64,000 bases of DNA from Cladophialophora immunda (Eukaryota; Ascomycota; Eurotiomycetes; Chaetothyriales; Herpotrichiellaceae). The notes beneath the pieces are model-generated. The model was not told where the DNA came from. It saw only the letters and a list, made by a program, of their open reading frames with translations, and made no database searches. The position numbers and the translations under genes are program-made. The stretch is taken from positions 186,001 to 250,000 of the forward strand of contig NW_015622543.1 in the NCBI RefSeq assembly GCF_000835495.1. The letters are read 5' to 3'. Of the stretch, positions 54,459 through 64,000 are shown piece after piece; position 1 is the first letter of the stretch, and each line of letters begins with the position of its first letter.

Positions 54459-54874
54459 TATGAGGGTTTAGAAAGAGTTCTACAACTAGCTAGCTAACCT
54501 AGTAATAAGGAGGATAAATCTAAGGAGAGAGAAGGAAGAGATAGCTATCCTTCCTTTCTCCTTATATCCTCTAACGCACCGTAAGGAGGTAACTATTATC
54601 CTCACCTCCTTACTCCTTTCCTTACGTACTTATTCTAGCTCCTTACCTTCCCTTATATACTTATTCTAACTCCTTACCTTCCCTTACGTATAATATCTTA
54701 GCTATTAGGACTTTATATCCCTTATACCGTATATATCTTAACTAATTAGGAGGTAGTATTTTATCTATATATTATATAGGTAAATCTTAACTAATTAGGA
54801 GATAGTATTTCCTAACGTTAGTCTTAGCGCTAGTTCGCTAGAACTAAGCCTTCTCCTAGGTTTAACCTATTATA
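54459..54874 (-). repeat. Gypsy-2 LTR (3' LTR), heavily RIPed
   Basis: About 416 bp, starting TATGAGGGTTTAG (TGTGAGGG before RIP) and ending CTATTATA, then TCACCCCCCCCC, the complement of a purine tract. It is longer than the solo LTR because of extra units in its internal minisatellite near 54640-54690. Confidence 0.88.
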
Positions 54875-56999
54875 TCACCCCCCCCCTCCTTCTATACTTA
54901 CTTAGGAAGCCTCGTACGTATCTAGCGTAGCGAAGTCTTATAGCGCATCAGCTAGTTCCTATATTAGTTCGGTATATCTAGTCTATTTTACTAGATATTA
55001 CTTCTAGGATCCTCTTCCTCTTTATATAACCTTATCTTCTAGGATCGCCTCTACCTCGTATTCTTTATTATCTCTAACTATTACTAGCGTAGGCTAGTTA
55101 TTATCCGTTCTCTATAAGTTAAGAGAGTCTATTAAGGCTCTATAAAGGAGGTCTAAGTAGAAGATATTATAAATGCCTAGTGGGGTATTTAGACGGTAGC
55201 TATAAGATCTTACTACCTCTATAATAGTATACTTCGTATTCTTCTAGTCTAGTTTCTTACTAATACGCGTTATTTATACGTTTCTTAAGTTAAGTTATAC
55301 TTTATTACTAACTTAGAATTATAGTATCTATTATTATATTTAATTTATTCTCTCCTTCTACTCCTATTACGCAATAACTATTAAAGACTACGCTTATTCT
55401 CTTATCTCTTAGAGTTACCGTATAATAAAGTCTACTTATTATATAGATTCTTAAGGAGTCTCCGCTATATAGGGGAGTTCTTATATTTAAAGTAGCTTAA
55501 CGTAATACCTATATAGTAGGAAGAATAGACTTATTCCTATAGAGTATATATTGCGATTATTAATTACTAGTTCTACTATAGGTAGGAGTTCTACCTAGTT
55601 ATCCTATTTTCTATTTATAAACGTATAAAGGTACGTTTCGACCGTTTAGTTTATTTACTTAGTAAATCTATCTATCTCTAGATAATAAGCTATAGATAGT
55701 TACTATATAATACCTAAGAGTTAATAGATCTTTTTCTATAGTATACTTATAAATTAGGGGCCGTAATCTAATATAATTACTAATAATAGTCTATATTATT
55801 GATAGAACGTCTATAGGAAGACTCCTACTATATCTTTTGACTTAATCGTACGTAACGGTTTAAGTAAGACTCCTTTCCCTAGTTAATCTATAATAATTAT
55901 TAGGTTCGTATAGCTCTAACTTTCTAGGAGTTCTATAATAAAATTAACTAATACTTCTTTCTATAGTTAATTAGGGATTAGGAGAGGCTTTAGGAATCCC
56001 TATTTCTGTTCCTTCTAGGCCTTTATCTATCTATAGACGTTATAGTTCCGTATAAACCTTCGAATATCTTATAGTATATTTAGTTAGAAGAACTACCTTA
56101 CTATTAAGGCTACTATCCCTTCTTAACCTAAGTAACTAGTAACCTTTAAGTTATATACCTATTGAATAATTACCGTACGGAGAGCCTCTAATTCTAGTAC
56201 CTAATGTTATCCCTAAAATAGTAATTACCCTTCCTTATTAAGAGTATATTCTATAATTAATACTTTTAGACCTAGATTAGAGGGGAACGTATAGGCCCCT
56301 CTTTATATAGACTTAATAGTCTTCTAATATATCTAGTTATTCTATTAAGCTAATCTCTATTATTCTTTAATCGATAGTCTTTCTATTAATATTATATTCA
56401 CTTATAGCGCCTTAGATCCCGTTCTATTTAGTATCTCTAGCTTAATAAGGCGCGCTATATAATACTAAAGTCTTTTGTCCTCTTAGTCCTAAGGTATATC
56501 CTACTCTCTCCGAGAGAGAGCGTCTACTTAAACATTTTACCTTCTAAGGACGTATAAGATTATAAAGTTATACTTTAATAGGATAAGAGACTAACGTATT
56601 TATCTCTTAGTAAGTTTTCGTACGGACATAAAGTATTTAAGATTCTTATAGTTAGACTAAATCTTAAATTTCTTAACGCTCTATAGTTTAGCGTCCTATT
56701 CCTTTAGGTATCGTATAATAGTAAGTATTTCCTTATTATAGATCTTATAGTTATATTTAACTAAGTAATTCTTCTTTAAGAAGAAGGTATAGGGGCGTAT
56801 AACTCCCTTATTATTAACTTAGAAGAGCGTCCTCCTAATACACTATTTTAACGCGTTAACTTCTATAATAGTCTCTCTCTTATAGTTATATAGGATTAAT
56901 ATTAGAGCCGTTATAAATATCCTTTTTAGTCGTATAAAGACTTAGTCCGCCTCCGTTATCTATTAAAATATCGTATCCTTCCGTACGAGAGTCATAATA

Positions 57000-57750
57000 G
57001 GAAGTATAATCTTAGAGAAGTCTTATATAAACTTCCTATAGAAGTTCGTAAATCTAATAAAGCTTTATACTCCCTTTATTAATTTAGAGACTTTCTAGTT
57101 AAGGATCGCCTTTACCTTCTCTAGGTCTATTTATACACCTTTCTCTACCTTAATAATAAACCCTAGGTATTTCATTAACTTAACCTTAAATTCGCACTTA
57201 TCGATATTAATCTATAGTCCTACCTTATATAAGTATTTAAGGACCTTCCGAATATAACCCTAATACTCTTCTAATGACCTATATAAATAGATTAGGATAT
57301 CGTTAATATAGACTAAGTAGAAGACGTTAAGGTAGTCGCGTAAGGTCTAATTAATATACTTCTAGAATATACTAAGCGCATTCACTAATCTAAAAGGGGT
57401 AATAAGCTATTTATATAGTCTATATCTCGTATAGAATGCCGTCTTCTATTTATCTCCTTCTATAATATGAATCTAGTAGAATACCGCGATAATATTAAGC
57501 TTTATATACTATTTAGCTTATCTAATATTCTGTAGTATTTTATAGATTAACGGTAGAGGGTACTGATCCTTCCTTATAATCTTATTTAATCTACGATAGT
57601 CTATATAGAATCGTAGTCCTCCCCCTAACTTCTATACGAAGAGGACTAGCGCTACTACTAGCGAGTTACTTATCCGGATAAACCCCTTATTAAGTAGCTC
57701 TATAAGTATCTTCCGTAGAATAAGTAGTTCTTCTCTTAATATACTATATA
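57000..57750 (-). pseudogene. Gypsy-2 reverse transcriptase remnant
   Basis: Active-site YINDILIY reads with Asn in place of the first Asp of the YxDD box (GAC/GAT to AAC/AAT). Downstream FTNFYRKFI is typical of Ty3/gypsy. Multiple stops. Confidence 0.88.
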
Positions 57751-58491
57751 GTGGGTCCTAAGGTACCTTAGAGGTCCTCCTATTATCCTATATAAGGTCT
57801 ATTATATAGTTCACCCTCTTCCCTTAGAGCGGTAGTAGTTTATCTACTATTATTCTATTAAATACATTAAGGAAGGGGTATAGGTATTCTAATAGCTTCG
57901 TACGGGAGTCTATTATCTTTTTAACTACTAGGACTTTATCGATATTAGCTAGACTAGTAGTGAATACTTATATACCCTTCTACTTATATTATTATTATAT
58001 AAGTAGAGAGAAAGTTACTATACTTATAAGGCTATAGTTGACCTTTAGAGGGATCGCCTTTAATTTATTTTATACGCGTATCCTCTATAGTCCTAGATAT
58101 AGATAGGACTCCTTTAGGTAAAGTCGTATATTATTCCGTTTTATCTAAGGAAGTCCTAATATAATATCGTATAAGATTAAGCTTAGGATAATATATAGGA
58201 AGATAGTTTCCTTATATCCGTTAATATTAATCTCTAATTTAGCTACTTCTAAGATTAATAAGTTTATTAATTTATTAAATTCTATAATAGATTAAGAGAG
58301 AATCTATATACGTTAAAGATTCTATTAAGAAGTAAAATAAGCGTTAATAAGGTCGTATAATAAATACCTAGAATCTATAAGTATAGATATAGAATACTCT
58401 TTATTTACTATTAAAGGTACTAAGAAAGGTAACTTATTTATTAAGCCTTAAAATCCTCACTAGACTTCCTAAATCTTCGTACGCTCCTAAT

Positions 58492-58910
58492 TGTTACGAG
58501 CTACTATATAACACGTGAGGTGTCCACAGGCAAACCCACGGTAGTTTACTTAGTAATATAGTAGGGAGGGACGCTATAGCTAAGACTAGAAACTAAGTGT
58601 ATAGTATATAGACCTATACGTATAGTAGATAATCGTAAGGAACTTGATTCTATATAACTATTATTAACTATAAGGAGAACTATATAGCTAAGTACGGCTA
58701 TATACTACTTAGGATATATATTTAATATATTACTCTATTAAATATATTAAATATATTAATATATTTCTAAGTCTATCTAGGTATATTACTCTATTACCTC
58801 ACTAGGTTATACTAATATATTTACTAAGATACTAGTATCTGACTTATTCTCCTTAGTTAACCTTCCTCCTTATCTTTCCCCTTAGTCTCCTATATAGTCG
58901 GTTTGTAATA
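58492..58910 (-). repeat. Gypsy-3 LTR (3' LTR)
   Basis: 419 bp with inverted ends TGTTAC/GTAATA (GTAACA before RIP). The first ~55 bp keep CpA/TpG (for example CACGTGAGGTGTCCACAGGC), while the rest is AT-rich. Related in inverse orientation to 53980-54404. Confidence 0.85.
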
Positions 58911-59029
58911 CCTTCCCCTCCTTTAACGTATACATTACTCTTAACGTACTTAAGGTAAGCGTATCTCTTTCCTTCCTCCTTTTACTTCTTCCTTATGACT
59001 AATTATACTAAAGATTCTAAAACCCCCTT

Positions 59030-59550
59030 AATCCTAATAATACTATAACTTAAGTAACGTCATTATAAAGCTTAACTCCCGCACTCCTAATCTCTACTTA
59101 GAGTATACTAAATCGTACTCTATCTATATTATTTATTATAGTTATTTAAAGTGCGGTCTCTATACTAAAAAGAATATAACTTATTATAGTTACTTTTCTA
59201 AGACTAAGTTTAATCGACTCGAAAATAAGAAGTAGGAGTTAATTTAGTAAGATTAGGAGGCCTAAAATTTAATATTAGCCTTAGTTAAGTAATTATTAGA
59301 AACTTAGTAGCGTATTACTAATATAAATAAAAGAGTAGATGTTCTAACGAAGCGTTAGAAGGATATAGTAGATCGTAAGGTAGCGGCCCTAGATCTACTT
59401 AATAATAGTGATAGTGTAGATATAGCGGTAATAGACGCGGATCCCTTTATCTAGGATAATCCAGCTTTTAACGTAGTTATTTTTTCTAATCCGTCCCTCC
59501 TTTTTCCTAAGTTTAGAGATACGGAATAGCTCTCTAAGTTATCTAGTTAA
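59030..59550 (+). pseudogene. Opposite-strand Cys-rich/coiled-coil frame inside Gypsy-3
   Basis: On the plus strand, one frame reads with stops almost only as TAG/TAA where CAG, CAA or TGG would fit. First comes a Tyr-rich segment around LKCGLYTKKNITYYSYF, where several Tyr are probably former Cys. A coiled-coil stretch follows (NLILALVK, RITNINKRVDVLTKR, VDRKVAALDLLNNSD), then a hydrophobic C-terminal part ending near 59550. A Cys-rich head plus coiled coil is a layout I associate with accessory proteins of fungal retroelements. Function unknown. Confidence 0.5.
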
Positions 59551-60399
59551 TGATTCTTTAGTACTATTATTCTTTATCCTAGTCTTTAGGCTTAATTCTA
59601 GATAATCTAATGTAATACTAGTAGTATTTAATAATAAGTATCTTAGGTATATTTTCCCTTAGTTCCTAGGTATTAGATTCCGTTATTAACTAATATACTA
59701 AGTATTATATTAGTATTAGGAACCCTTAATAGACTAATATCTTTTCTAACTTTATTTCTTATATCCCGTAGAGTCCTATATTAGTTATTCCTTACTAGCG
59801 TTTAGTATTAGTCTTATTTTCTAGTTTTAGTTCTTTTAGAATAATAGGTCGCGTACCTATCCTTTAATAGTATTCCTTCTTTACTCTAGATAGTAAGTTA
59901 TTACTATATTCCTAAGTATTCTCTAAATTATTATATCTTAATCACTTAACTAGATATATATTAACGTACTTAATAGCTTCCGATCTAGGGCTAAAGTTAA
60001 CTAACCTCTTAATCTTATACTTTAGTTCTCCTATTTCCTTATCGATCTCTACTAGTTCTAGTTTCGCGTTTAGATCCCTATATAGTTCTAGTAGAGATTT
60101 ATAAAATATTAGATATATTTCTAGTATCTTTAGGAGATCTAGTTCGTATATAACTAGTCTTAGTTTCTTTTTAATATAATATAGTTTAATTTTAGTATAA
60201 TCTAGTTTATCGCTTAGTTATTTTATTTTAATATTTTTTCTTCTTATATAGACTATCCCTCCCTCTTTAAGATCTAGTCTCTTAGATCTTCTTTTATTTT
60301 CTCTTTTTATTATTTTCTCTAATATTTTTTATAATTCCTTTTATATTATATTATATAGCTCTTTTATTTTATTAATCTTAATCCTTACTTCTTCTAATA

Positions 60400-61050
60400 T
60401 TAGTTTCTTAAATTTTAGTATCTTAAATATATTTAGATAATATCTATAAGTTACGTAAAATAGTAATATTCCTATTACGGTAGTACTATTATTAAATACT
60501 ATTTATACTATTAATAGTAATTATACCTAATTATCTTACTAATAGTTAACGTAGTATTATAAATATTATTCTAGTATTTAGTTTATTCTTTCTATTTAAC
60601 TATCTATCTATAAGTAGTATACTATTAATAACTTTATATCTATCCCTAAGAGGTCTATTAAGGATTACTAAAACTATAATGTGAATAGTTTATCTCTATC
60701 TAAGATTATTTCATTTAGTATCCCGTATTATAATATAACTAGATTAATAAATAAGTAAGCTAAATCTCTTACTATCGCCTTTTTAGTAAATAATAGTATA
60801 TATACGTATTTTATTAGTCTTTTAATAACTACTATAATACTATTATACTCTTTACTCGTAAGGGGTTCTTAAGATATTAATAATTTTATAATAAAGTTAA
60901 TTATAATAGAGTCCTATAGTCTATTTAGTATTTATAGTACTATAAGTAATCTATATAGTCTATATTATTCTTTCTTTATTTTCTTATAGATATCGCATTT
61001 TCTAATATATTCTTTAATATCTTTTCTAAGTCCTTTCTATATAAAGTCTC
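60400..61050 (-). pseudogene. Gypsy-3 integrase remnant
   Basis: Contains the zinc-region end (KCDIYKKIKKEYRL), DSIIINFIIKLLIS around the first catalytic Asp (now Asn), KEYNSIIVVIKRLIKYVY, EIILDRDKLFT at the second Asp and a degraded RINxILExYLxYYVNY. Stops at Gln/Trp positions. Confidence 0.88.
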
Positions 61051-61279
61051 TTATAATTAACTTAATTATTTTTATAATTCTAGAGTACTCTATAAGTTAA
61101 CTATTATATCTTTCTTTTATAATATTCCGTTTTTACTCTTTAGTTAACTCTATATCTATAATTACTAAATTATAGTTATATCCTCTATATTATAGTATCT
61201 ACTTATTAGTCTTAAGTAACGTATTAGGTTTAGGTCCTTATACCCCTATATAATCTAGTCTTCTACTTAATATATCTAC

Positions 61280-62500
61280 TTAATTATTTTTGATTCCTTT
61301 AATATAGTAGATTCTAAAGTCGTATCTTACTAAAGTTTCTACCTATCTTACTTATCGTCTATTTAGATCCTTTATCGTTATCTAGTAAGTAAGGTTTTTA
61401 TAGTTAGTAAATATCTATATTAGATACTTTACTCCTTCTAAGTATACTCTCTACTATCGTAATACTTTTATAATAGCGAGTAACTCTTTATTATAGATAT
61501 CGTAGTTTAATTCTAATTAAGTTATTTATCTCGAGTAGTAAGCTATAGGTCGTAATTAGCTATTCTTATCTTTCTATATAAGATATATCCCTATTATCTC
61601 GTCTAATATATTAGTTTCGAGTATTAACTCCTTTTCTAGGTTAAATAATATAAGGATAGGTATAGAGGTTATCTATCCCTTTAGTCCCTTAAAGGTATAT
61701 TTGCATTTATCGTCCTAGTTAAAGATATAGTCTTTCTTTATTAAATTTATTAGGGATATCGTAATTCTTAAAAATCCTCAGATAAACCTCCTATAGTAGT
61801 TAATAAGACCTAAGAACTATTATACTTCTTTTATACTTATTAGTATAGGTTAGTTATTAATAGCCTAAACTTTATTAGGGTTTAGCGCTAGTCCTTATAA
61901 TAATATGATATAGCCTAGGAATACTATTATATATATATAGAATTCGCATTTACTTAATTTAATTAGTAGATCCTTCTCTCTTAGTACTTATAGGACTTTC
62001 CGTACGTATTAGATATACTTATTATATGTTTTTGAAAATATAAGGATATCGTCTAAGTAGGTAACGATAAACTTATCTAAGTATTCTCTTAGGGTATCGT
62101 TAATAAGTTCTTAGAAGGTAGTTAGTACGTTAGTTAGTCTAAAGGGTATTACCTAATACTTATATAGACCCTATCTAGTCCTAAACGCCGTCTTCTACTC
62201 TTCTCCTTCCTTTATTCTTACCCTATAGTAGGCGTCTCTAACGTTAATTACTAAGAACTATTTAGCTCCTAAGAGATAGTCCTATAATTTATCGATTCTT
62301 AGTATTAGATATTGATTTTTCTTTATTATCGCGTTAAGGCGTCTATAGTTAATATATAGTCTTAATCCCTCGTCCTTTTTTAGTATAAAGAGTACTACAT
62401 AAGCTACTTTCGACTTTAAAGATCTAATAAACTCTTTTATAAGATATTTATTAATATACTCTTTAAGGAAGTCTTCTTCTTTTTTAGATATTAGAATTAG
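61280..62500 (-). pseudogene. Gypsy-3 reverse transcriptase-RNase H remnant
   Basis: Intact YLDDILIFSKT active site near 62,050, then QFLGLINYYRRFI, KCKYTFKGLKG, RPIAYYSR and LELNYDIYNKELLAII. Order and spacing are normal for Ty3/gypsy; stops are scattered. Confidence 0.9.
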
Positions 62501-64000
62501 TTATACGTAGTATTCTAGATTATTTTCTTCTTCTAAGGGTATCTTATAATCTTATAGTTTATGTTCTAGTAAGACTACGTTACCTTCTCTTTCTTTAGCG
62601 AGATCTTTAAAGTCTTTATATTCTAATAGTATCTCCCTAATACTAAAGTTAGTTAGTATATATTCTATTAGTCGCACTAAAATCGTTCTTTTTAGAGCCT
62701 TTAAGGATAATCGGTCCTCCCTTTATACGGTACTATATTTTGTAAATATTACTATCCTTATTTACTAATTAATAGTTAGGTTATGTTTTTAAAGCTAGTC
62801 TATTCCTAAAACTATATTATATCCTAGGATATCTATTATATCTAGATTTATTATTTCCTCGTATTTCATAATCATTAATAGAACGTTTTTCATTTCTATT
62901 ATTATCTATCTTAATAGTTGTCTATCTACTATCTTTAAGGGGTATAGAAGTCTTTTCCTCGCTTTATATTTATATAGTTTCCTAACTATAGTCGTACTTA
63001 TATAGCTCCGGTTAGCTCCTAAGTTAATTATGATAGTAATCTAAATATTCGCTAATTCTACTATAAGGGCTACGTAGCGATTATCTAATATAGTTATTTC
63101 TCTTAACTCCTAAGGCTTTCTAACTCTTAGATTATTATTATAACTCCTCCACCTTATTAAGTCGTTACTTATAAGTTTTTTAGTTAGTATATATATTACT
63201 CTCCGTTCTATTAGTATTTAGTATTGAAATACTCCTCTAATATTTTAAATATCTTAGGGTATATTAGGATATTTTCGATATCTAGGTTAACGTTATAGAT
63301 ATATTAATACCTTATCTTTATATCGTACTTTTCCTCGTTTAGATAGTAGAAATTATTCGCTATAAAATCTCCATCTACTCTATTATTAACTATTTCTTTA
63401 ATAATAAATAGTCTATATAGATCTCCTCTACCGTTATTACTATTAATAAACATTATATTTAGTATATCTTCTTAATAATATAGGTGTAATTCTCTCCTCT
63501 ATTAATATTCTTATTTATTATATATTTAGTCTACCTCTATAAGGTTAACGTAGACTCCTCTAGATATTAGTATATAGAGTTATCTTAGATTAACGTTCTA
63601 GTAATATAAATAATCTCCGTATTACTATTAGTAGTCTTTATCTTTATATGAAAGTCTTTTATAGTAATAGTCTAGATCTTTACGTTCGTTAATTACCTTT
63701 CTATTCCTTAAGAGTCCTAATATTGATAGAATTAGTTTAAGAATAACTCCTTTTTCTCGCTATACTTCTTTAAGTTTATTTCTTTTAGTAATAATTCTCT
63801 TTATAGTCCTCTCTAGAAGTCTTATTTTAACTATTACTAGTTCTATTAGTTAATAAATATATATATCTTCTTTATATTCATACTCTTAGTTCTAGTACTA
63901 TTTTATATTAATTTTCTTAAGTAGTGACTATAGTAACCTAAAGGAGTTATAAACTATATATTAGTATAGTATATTAAGGTAATATTTAGTCTCATAGTTA

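Larger units (their letters stand above)
54459..58491 (-). mobile_element. Gypsy-2, Ty3/gypsy element truncated by Gypsy-3
   Basis: The 3' LTR (54459-54874) is followed by a C-rich strand complementary to a polypurine tract, then on the minus strand integrase (~55.6-56.2 kb; IIIVDQLGKGVLLKPL, DYGPQFISIL), RNase H (~56.5-56.95 kb), reverse transcriptase (~57.0-57.75 kb; YINDILIY, IDKCEFKVKLMKYLGFII) and protease (~58.0-58.4 kb). It stops at 58491, where Gypsy-3's LTR begins; gag and the 5' LTR are not in the window. All frames are broken. Confidence 0.88.
58492..64000 (-). mobile_element. Gypsy-3, Ty3/gypsy element running off the window
   Basis: 3' LTR at 58492-58910, then a polypurine-tract complement (CCTTCCCCTCC). 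On the minus strand follow integrase (~60.4-61.05 kb; CDIYKKIKKEYRL, EIILDRDKLFT), RNase H (~61.28-61.7 kb; IAYYSR, YDIYNKELLAII) and reverse transcriptase (~61.75-62.5 kb; TYLDDILIFSKT). Beyond ~62.7 kb are protease/gag-like degraded sequences I could not delimit. The 5' LTR lies outside. Confidence 0.88.

Noticed and set aside
44087..64000. CRISPR-like or tandem-array interpretation of repeats
   Set aside because: The repeats are LTRs and inverted terminal repeats of eukaryotic transposons; no regularly spaced repeat-spacer structure.

Overview
The window is genomic DNA from a filamentous ascomycete (Pezizomycotina). The evidence is compact genes with 50-65 bp GT-AG introns, fungal families (TmpA-like oxidoreductase, Mga2/Spt23, TFIIIC Sfc6, Yag7, ASXH-domain protein), and a sharp change at about 44.09 kb from GC-rich gene space to AT-rich, CpA/TpG-depleted transposon sequence typical of repeat-induced point mutation (RIP). 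I cannot fix the class or species.

Gene-rich part (1-44,086), in order: a 4-coumarate:CoA-ligase-like adenylate-forming enzyme (-), divergent from a TmpA-like membrane oxidoreductase (+); an unrecognised basic protein (-); the DNA-end resection factor SAE2/CtIP (-), divergent from an F-box/beta-propeller protein (+); a seven-knuckle CNBP/Gis2/Byr3-type protein with nine introns (+); a cytochrome b561-like membrane protein (+); an ICMT/DUF1295-like membrane protein (-); a short-chain dehydrogenase (+); the membrane-tethered transcription factor Mga2/Spt23 (+); the tRNA wobble methyltransferase TRM9 (+); a Myb/SANT protein (-); a 6.7 kb stretch with no convincing gene; an ASXH-domain protein (-); peroxin PEX16 (+); an unrecognised 253-aa protein (+); TFIIIC subunit Tfc6/Sfc6 (+); and YAG7 (-). 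These are mostly housekeeping genes. There is no clear biosynthetic cluster; the ligase/TmpA pair is the only suggestive one.

Transposon part (44,087-64,000) is a nested, RIP-degraded island that begins about 450 bp upstream of the YAG7 start. A pogo/Fot1-type DNA transposon (44,087-52,919; perfect 43-bp terminal inverted repeats; TA target duplication) has its transposase gene split by a complete Ty3/gypsy chromovirus (44,797-51,767; two 233-bp LTRs; AAAAA target duplication). Next come a non-RIPed solo LTR (52,976-53,306), which landed five bases inside the terminal repeat of a second, head-to-head, truncated pogo copy; an isolated LTR-like block; a second gypsy element truncated before its protease by a third; and that third gypsy element, which runs off the window. 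All three gypsy elements are on the minus strand. Two carry traces of an extra open frame on the opposite strand between integrase and the 3' LTR.

The most rewarding observations are: a Mga2 intron whose retention would remove the membrane anchor; CNBP introns repeated at homologous positions and phases; a Myb gene with a stop-free 3n intron and no AUG at its apparent start; the dated, nested transposon architecture; and the antisense frames in the gypsy elements.
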